Shown here: positions 58,001 to 64,000 of the stretch, in pieces | Numbering within the stretch: the first letter of the stretch is position 1 | Layout: every line of letters begins with the position of its first letter | Source of the DNA: Sambucus nigra | Taxonomy: Eukaryota > Streptophyta > Magnoliopsida > Dipsacales > Adoxaceae | DNA: 64,000 nucleotides | Direction of reading: 5' to 3' | Assembly (NCBI GenBank): GCA_949130495.1 | Contig: OX422213.1 | Coordinates: 534,124,467-534,188,466, forward strand | Program-made: the position numbers and the translations under genes | The notes under the pieces: model-generated | Seen by the model: the letters and a program-made list of their open reading frames with translations, nothing else | Told to the model about the DNA's origin: nothing | Databases searched by the model: none

Positions 58001-58510
58001 TGCGGGTCGAAGCCAATTCTAAGGGCTTAAATTGTGATGACCAATTCAGCGGGTCGAATCGAATTCTGAGGGCTTAAATTGTGATGTTCTTAGGGAAATC
58101 TATTGGGAGAATTTCCTCATGATTTTGATTTGAGCTGGGGAACTGATTGTTGGGGGAAACTTTTGTATCGTTTGGAAACTTTGTGGGGGAACAACCAATT
58201 TGATGCTGTAAATTCCATTGGGGAAGTTATTAGGCGATCCGAGGTTTGGATGTTTTTCTCGGGGAAATTCGAGAATTTTGGGGAATAGGAGATAACCTGA
58301 GGTTTAGGATACTTTAGGAGTCCTCTAGGGATGTTGTCGGGGGGGAGATTCACTTGGATTTTGAGAGTTTCACTAGGGAAATAGGGGTTCTGCTTGAGGG
58401 AATGTGAAATTTTCTTGGTGAAAATGTTCTAAATCCTCCCCAAGATTTTTAGGAATTTTCTAAGGATTTTTCAAGGTTTTCTTGTATTTTCTCGGAGTTT
58501 TTAATGGAGC
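55085..58510 (+). repeat. Long direct repeat, copy 1 (probable LTR of a PMD-carrying element)
   Basis: Begins TGTGGCCATCCCC, as does copy 2 at 59856, and stays alignable with it to about 58505. It includes the GGTGTTAGGCACC block common in long plant Ty3 LTRs, a near-identical stretch at 55880-56280, a 160-170-bp repeat with GTAAGTCxGAATC at 56616, 56775 and 56947, and a 47-bp array. No protein is encoded. An LTR nature is suggested by the TG start and direct duplication, but neither TSD nor PBS/PPT could be fixed. Confidence 0.6.
57296..58090 (+). repeat. 47-bp tandem array in copy 1
   Basis: About 16 units of 47 bp with ACCAATTCTGCGGGTCGAA and GCCAATTCTGAGGGCTTAAA. Dominant variant: 'GAGGGCTTAAATTGAGATG'. 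Measured example: unit starts at 57466 and 57513. Confidence 0.88.
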
Positions 58511-58612
58511 CATGTATCTTCTTGAGGTATTCTTTAGTTTGTGCATTTTCCTTTAATGCATTCGCATTTTCCTTGTGCGTCTCTTTTGATCGCGAATTCT
58601 TATCTTTGGCAG

Positions 58613-59709
58613 ACGTGGTTCTGTGAGGTGAATAGGTGTAATACCTAGCTGATTGCTTTGAAGGAAGAGATCATTGTGGACTTTTGCCGGTTGTATCGAT
58701 GGAGCAAGGCCAATCGATAGCCGAGGAAGTATCTTTCTCTGGAGGCGGTGTGTCAAGTCTTGAATGGCAGAACCAGTGATAGGGTAAGACTTTTTCCTTC
58801 TTCAGTCTTGGTCTTCGTGCACTCTGATTCCATATTGACTTAAATCTGTTAGGGATTTTTCAGGTGACCTTTTACCTTTGGGGGATGGATGTTCATGACA
58901 CGAGGTCGACTGGGGTGAATGCGCAGATGAGGCATTTGCTGGCGCATGAGTTTGGCCACTCCTGGTATCTCGGGGATAGGGTGGTTTGACAGACTGATGA
59001 GCAAGAGGTGGTGGTACCACCTGCGAGGCCCCCTATGTCTATGAGGCGAGAGCGATTATTACCAGAGTACACAAGAATTGCGGCAATGCTTGGCGAGTCC
59101 TATCTTTTGTATACCAACACGACTTTACCATATGATTATATAGGCATCATTATGAATTGGATGATGGCGCCTAGCATATATGATGCATTGCCCTTCCCTC
59201 CTATGGGTTCAATTCGGCCAGTGGGGTCCTCCCACAACGGTGGTGGTTCATCATCATCTGCAGCGGCGACGACTCCGGAGGTTCCCTTTGTGCGGTTTCA
59301 TACCCCTTCCTACAACATTCGTCGGGCTGATGGAGGGATGGTGCCTATGTTGCATCTTCCTCATGCGATGGACCCGGAGGAGTTGGGCTTGACTGAGGAA
59401 GTTCTGCGTCCTTTGGTATACCTTTCTGTTCTTCTCTTTTGGTTTCTATTTTTCTTTGGTTTCTTTTTTATCTTCTCTGCTTGATACTGATTTTGCCTTT
59501 CCTTACAGCAAGTTCGGGTGTCCACCACTTGGTTGAGGGATATTAGGGACTGGATATCTTCGACGACTGCCCATATTTGGGACATGGTTCTTGTTCATTC
59601 TTGCTTCGTGTTGTCTGCCTCATTCGGGGAGGAGTCTGGTTCAGGTAGCGGTGGTGCATCATCTCTTCGCAGGGGAAAAAGAGCGCGTCGCAGGGATGGG
59701 AGCTCATAG
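58613..59709 (+). pseudogene. C-terminal part of a plant mobile domain (PMD)-type gene
   Basis: Exons 58613-58783, 58864-59415 and 59509-59709, introns with GT...AG and T-rich acceptors. Reading: LYRWSKANR, LSLEAVCQVLNGR, then VTFYLWGMDVHDTR, RHLLAHEFGHSWYLGDRVV, PEYTRIAAMLGESYLLYTN, MNWMMAPSIYDALPFPP, and last QVRVSTTWLRDIRDWISS with a Gly/Ser/Arg-rich tail. Stops TAG (58645 region), TAG and TGA 58987-58989 break it. This looks like the part that follows the PMD in plant 'aminotransferase-like, plant mobile domain' proteins. The N-terminal half is missing here, probably deleted at the repeat boundary near 58510. Confidence 0.5.
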
Positions 59710-59855
59710 AGAGAGAGGGGAAGGGTTGGTGAGAGAGATAATGTGGGTTGAGACTGAGTCTCGTTCTTTTTTTGCTTTTCTTTATTTCCTGCAAAATTGA
59801 TGTAACATAGAAAAATATCTATGCAATGCAATGGAGTTTTTTATTATCTTCTGTT

Positions 59856-62800
59856 TGTGGCCATCCCCGATCCTTGTGATGGGCAGGCGGAGTGAGGGAG
59901 GATCCTAGGTCCCGCGCGTCCCTCTCGGGAGCGCTTTGGCTGGCATCATTTGAGTGAGGTGAAAAATGTAGAGAGATAGAGTCGCCAATCTATTTTACTC
60001 AAAATAGACAAAAGAAGGGGATCCATCCCGAAGGACAACGTCCAAAGACATACTGATGCATACGAAACCAAAATGATTCGAAAAGGGTCCGGAGGCTAAG
60101 TTACGAAATGGGAAGGTGTTAGGCACCCATTCCGCCCTTATGATCTCTCATGGTTTTTTTATATTTTATTTTATTTTCCCTGTGATATGTGTGCAGGTGT
60201 ATATATAGTGGAGGTAGGAATTATCGACTTGTACCATGGAAGAGGTAAAGAGAGTCATCCATAGGAAGGTATAAAAATATTAGAAAATAGGATTTACACG
60301 ATTATCCTTACATTGATCGTTACGATGGAACGAAAATGCACGTGGAATAATACGCCACCAAGAACAACTATATGTATATATATGTAATCCAGGAGAATTG
60401 AAGTTAGAGAGAATAGGAGATGAAAGAAAGAGTAAAAATAGGACTGGAATCTCGGATTTTACCCAGAGATGCCTACGTAACCTATAGAGGCATTAAAGTC
60501 CACGTAGTTTGCATGCAAAACGAGGGGTGGGGTTTATCCCATAAATCCAACTGGGCACTTCTCTTATTTTTGTATGTATGTGTGTGTGTAGAAAAAGTGT
60601 TTTAGTTGTGAGAAAAGTGTGAGAATTCCTGTTTGGAATTTATGAGCAACCCCTCTTTTTCTTATTTTTTGGGTCTTATTTATATGAAAATAGGAGATGT
60701 GCAATAATATTAAATAAAAAGTATATTAGGATATGTGAGATGGAGAGAATAAAAGTACTAAGTAATAAAATAAGTTAAAGCAAATTTAGGAGAATTTGAA
60801 GAGAGAGTTGAGAAAGTTGGACCTTCTTGAAGATCTTGAGCTTGATATTGAATGTTGGAGAGCAGCCCTTGCACTTGGGCGATGATGAAGAGTAGTTAAT
60901 TCACCAAGTTTGATGAAAAATATGATGAAAAGTGAAGGTTGGAAAAGGATTTGGATGTGGAATTCACGTTGACTTCGAGAGAGGTTTTCTGAGTTCGCCG
61001 AGAGTGATGGATTTCAGATCTTGGGTTTCTTTTGTAATGAGACGAGGCCCTCCTTTTTGTATATCCAGGGAATTTTCGATCGACATAGGTCTGTTCTTAC
61101 CAATCGACAGGTGTTTTTAGGCACGCTGCCGATAGGCGGGATATGGAACCTGCCGTTTGGCAATCTCTTCCAGGTTCCTTCAAAAAATGATAGTAAAATG
61201 CAAACTGTTGATCCGATTTTCACACGGGATGAACCGCTAGAAAGGTACTTCACAGACCTTCAAAAGTCCTTTGGACTGTTCCCCGATCAAGAAGCTTTCT
61301 TTGGGACAAATATGGCTAGGAAACGTTCGTCGGTCCTTTGGACGGGGGATCGTCAGACGCAAACGGATCATTCGTCCGCATGGTAAGTCTGAATCGTGCA
61401 CGGGGCGGACTGTTGGAAAGGTTAGGAGATTTATTTCAACATTCCAAAGAGTTTGATCTGGTTCGGGGAGTTGACTTGGGTCAACCAGGCCCTGGAAGCA
61501 TTCGGTGACCTTTTGGAGTAAAACTGGTCGTTCGTCCGTATCGTAAGTCAGAATCACGCACGGGGTGGACCGTTAGAAAGGGGTTTTAGTGCCCTTTGAA
61601 GATTCATTCATTATCGATCGAGCTGAAGACTTTGACTTTTGGTCAAACGGAGCCTGGGAGTGCCCAATGGCTTCTAGGTTAGTACTTGGGGTATGATCTG
61701 GGTTTGTAGTGATGAAGGGAGGTGCTATGGACCTAAGGAGAGTTTAGGGGGTAACCGAATGGTGTGTCTATAGAGACCCTCGACGGGTGAGTTTGAAACA
61801 AACGATAATTGTCGAATAGACACCGCATTATGCTTTTGTGGGAGGATGACTAATTCAGAGGGTCGAGGCCGGTTCTGAGGTCCTGAGGGAGCGAGGATGA
61901 CCAATTTAGGGGGTCGAGTTCGATTTTGAGGACCTAAGGAAATGAGAATGACCAATTTCAGGGGGTCGACATCGATTCTGAGGACCTAAGGGATGGTTTG
62001 GGGGAAAGGTTTAGGCCAATTCCTGAGGAGGTGCTGGGGATGACCGATTCTCTGGGTCAAAGCCAATTCTGAGGTCATGAAGATGAGGGTGATCGATTCT
62101 GCGGGTTGAAGCTAATTCTGAGGGCTTGAAGATGAGGGTGACTGATTCTGCGGGTCGAAGACAATTCTGCGGTCTTAAGTAAAAGAGGACCAATTTTACG
62201 GGCTTAAGTAGAGATGACCAATTCTGCGGGTCGAAGCCAATTCTACGGGCTTAAGGTGAGACGATCAATTATGCGGGTCAAAGCCAATTCTGCGAGCTTA
62301 AGGATGAGATGACCAATTATATGGGCTTAAGGTGAGATGACCAATTATGCGGGTCGAAGTAAATTCTATGGGCTTAAGGTGAGATGACCAATTCTGAGGG
62401 TCGAAGCCAATTCTGCGGGCTTGAGGATGAGATGACCATTTCTGTGGGTCGAAGCCAATTATGCGGGCTTAAGTAGAGATGAACATTTCTGCAGGTCGAA
62501 GACAATTCTGCGGGCTTAAGGTGAGATGACCAATTCTACGGGTCGAAGCCAATTCTGTGGGCTTAAGTAGAGATGTTCTTGGGGAACTCTGCCAGGGAGA
62601 TTTATCTTGTGGTTTTGTTTTGGACTGGGGAGCTGATTGCTTGGGAAAAGCTTTTGTAAAAATTCCACTGGGAGGTGATTAGGTGGCCCATGGTTTTGAT
62701 GTATTGCTTGGGGAAATTGAGACCTTTGGGGTATAGGGGGTGATCTTTAAAGATCCTCCGGGGACGTTGCCGGGAGGAATTTTACTTATTTTTTGGGAGT

Positions 62801-62900
62801 TTGTCTTGAGGTAGTGCAAAATTTTCTTAGTGAAAATGTTCTAAATCCTTCGTGGGATTTTTAGGAATTTTTCAGGGCTTTTTGGTATTTTTTTGTACGA
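59856..62900 (+). repeat. Long direct repeat, copy 2 (probable LTR)
   Basis: Counterpart of 55085-58510. The first 750 bp differ from copy 1 by roughly 15%. 60640-61020 is almost identical to copy 1. Only two of the 160-170-bp repeats are present. Similarity stops near 62900, after which a separate promoter and PMD N-terminal exons follow. Confidence 0.6.
61848..62580 (+). repeat. 47-bp tandem array in copy 2
   Basis: Same basic unit as in copy 1 but with its own dominant variant, GCGGGCTTAAGGTGAGATG. About 15 units, some truncated. Confidence 0.87.
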
Positions 62901-63044
62901 AATTTTAAGGGGGGTTCTTGTCGGCATGATGCAGAGGGTGCCATTCGGCAGTGGCACGGACTTTTGAACTGCGTCAGGAAGGTAAGGGGTTAGTGTCGAT
63001 CGGTGGGTGGGGGGTCAATGCCGATCGGCATGAACCTTGGAATC

Positions 63045-63054
63045 CTATTTAAAG
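63045..63054 (+). promoter_or_regulatory. TATA box of the PMD gene
   Basis: CTATTTAAAG about 90 bp before the ATG at 63146, followed by a CT-rich leader (TTCTTTCTTTCT). The spacing suits a plant promoter. Confidence 0.5.
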
Positions 63055-63145
63055 GGGAAAATTCCCATTATTTTTCACAGCTTCTTGTTTCTTTCTTTCT
63101 GCGATTTTCCTCTGCAAATCGTTCTAGCATTCCGATCTTTAAGAA

Positions 63146-64000
63146 ATGTCCGCCTTTGTGAGCATTGTAGCGCATAAGGAATGGTTGACTGTTGATGACC
63201 GAGCGAATGGGGATTGGAGGTCCAAGGCGCCTCTTACTTTGGGGAGTGAGAACTCCTTTGACGCATTTGATCTGATTACAGATGAGCGGACCTTGATACG
63301 GGAGACGTCGCGTCATCTATCCTAGAGGGTGGTGAACCCTGGCGGTTATGTAAGTAAATACTTTTGGCATTATTATCTTTTTGATGATTTCTTGTTCCTT
63401 CTTGAATTTTTGACAAGGTTTTTTCTTTTGACAGTCCAATATCTCTTTGAAGAACATGCGTGCCCGTGGGACAATGGGGCTTAAGGATGTCTAGGATCAT
63501 CTTCCACCTGTGGTGTGTTGGATTGTATCCTCAGCGAGTTTTGGGAGGTTGGATAGTATCCTGTGAGCTTTGGGGGAGAGGTGGTGGGATACTACCCACA
63601 CCTTCGATTTTGGCTTTGGGGAGACGACCGTGACTCCTATAGATGTGCAGTAGCTGTTGGGGCTGGATTGCGACGGGGAACAGATAGACGTGGATCGCTC
63701 TCTGCGGGTGAGGCCGGAGGCGACGCTCGGCGATGTAAGGAGGATAGTGTCTGGGGATTCCATCCGGCTATCCTTGCTGAAGGATGTTTTGTTGAGCAGG
63801 GTGATTGATGTGGAGGACGAGCTGTAAGTGAGGCAGATGGCCCGGTTGTTCATATTGTTGGTGCTGGGAGGTTTCTTGGTGGCGTCGAGTGGCGACGTTG
63901 TCCATTTGTGGTTTTTGCCGTATTTGAGGATGTTTTCGAACATCCCTCTCTATGATTGGGGGAGCCTGACTTTGGCGACCCTCTATTTTTCTTTGGATGC
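63146..64000 (+). pseudogene. Plant mobile domain (PMD, PF10536-like) gene, N-terminal part
   Basis: Exon 1 is 63146-63349 (MSAFVSIVAHKEWL...), intron 63350-63434, and exon 2 runs from 63435 past the window edge, all in one frame. PMD landmarks: DTTHTFDFGFGETTVTPID, LLGLDCDG, then MARLFILLVLGGFL, VHLWFLPYL and YDWGSLTLATLYFSLD. Five stops (63323 TAG, 63492 TAG, 63564 TGA, 63651 TAG, 63825 TAA) and no frameshift, which points to point mutation rather than general decay. PMD proteins come from transposon-derived families and, in some cases, were domesticated. The C-terminal part would lie beyond 64000. Confidence 0.72.

Noticed and set aside
57296..58090. 47-bp periodic array as CRISPR or rDNA spacer
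   Set aside because: No unique spacers and no rRNA sequence nearby; it is an LTR-internal minisatellite.

Overview
The window is plant nuclear DNA, most likely from a dicot. It is AT-rich, has plant-type introns (GT...AG with T-rich acceptors), and is filled with Ty3/gypsy LTR retrotransposons of the plant-only Athila and Tat lineages, plus CACTA (En/Spm), PIF/Harbinger-like, Helitron-like and hAT-like remnants. I recognised no ordinary single-copy host gene. Almost every coding sequence belongs to a mobile element and is broken by stops or frameshifts, so this is heterochromatic, nested-transposon DNA.

Layout, left half. An old minus-oriented LTR-type element without recognisable genes forms the substrate (1-778, 11142-13038 and probably 37777-38300). 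Two younger insertions split it. The first, 784-11136, is a complete but non-autonomous Athila-type element. It has 1.5 kb LTRs, target-site duplication (TSD) ATCAT, and gag and protease but no reverse transcriptase or integrase; a separate ORF resembling the 'putative plant transposon protein' family takes their place. The second, 13044-37771, is a minus-oriented Tat element (TSD GGGCA). It contains a second copy of the same family, 16065-28413 (TSD ATGGT), inserted into its own accessory gene. Both Tat copies carry gag, protease, RT, Ty3-type RNase H, a second (archaeal-type) RNase H, integrase, a hypervariable 24/27-bp tandem array, and then a two-gene antisense module on the plus strand. 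The first antisense gene is intron-containing with a PF04195-like N-terminus; the second encodes a coiled-coil protein.

Layout, right half. 38692-45431 looks like one long decayed LTR with a TATA box and a degenerate primer-binding site. It is split by a 3.8 kb CACTA element (39354-43180, TSD AAT) that carries a decayed Transposase_24-type gene, a captured Ty1/copia integrase fragment and a duplicated copy of its own left end. 45.4-51.6 kb is gene-poor AT-rich DNA with a BED zinc-finger remnant, Helitron-like termini and an ATT microsatellite. 51604-53969 is a PIF/Harbinger-like MITE (TSD TTA) split by a solo LTR (52183-53829, TSD TCCCA) related to the Athila LTR. 55085-64000 holds two long direct repeats of 3.0-3.4 kb, each followed by part of a plant mobile domain (PMD) gene: the C-terminal part after copy 1 and the N-terminal part after copy 2.

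Most notable points: (1) a 12-bp dyad, CGAATCGATTCG and close variants, occurs in pairs at exactly 19-bp spacing in the U3 of two diverged LTR families and again four times upstream of the Athila accessory ORF; (2) three unrelated retroelement types each appear to carry a different plant-specific non-structural gene; (3) most premature stops look like C-to-T changes. All homology assignments were made by eye from motifs; no database search was run.
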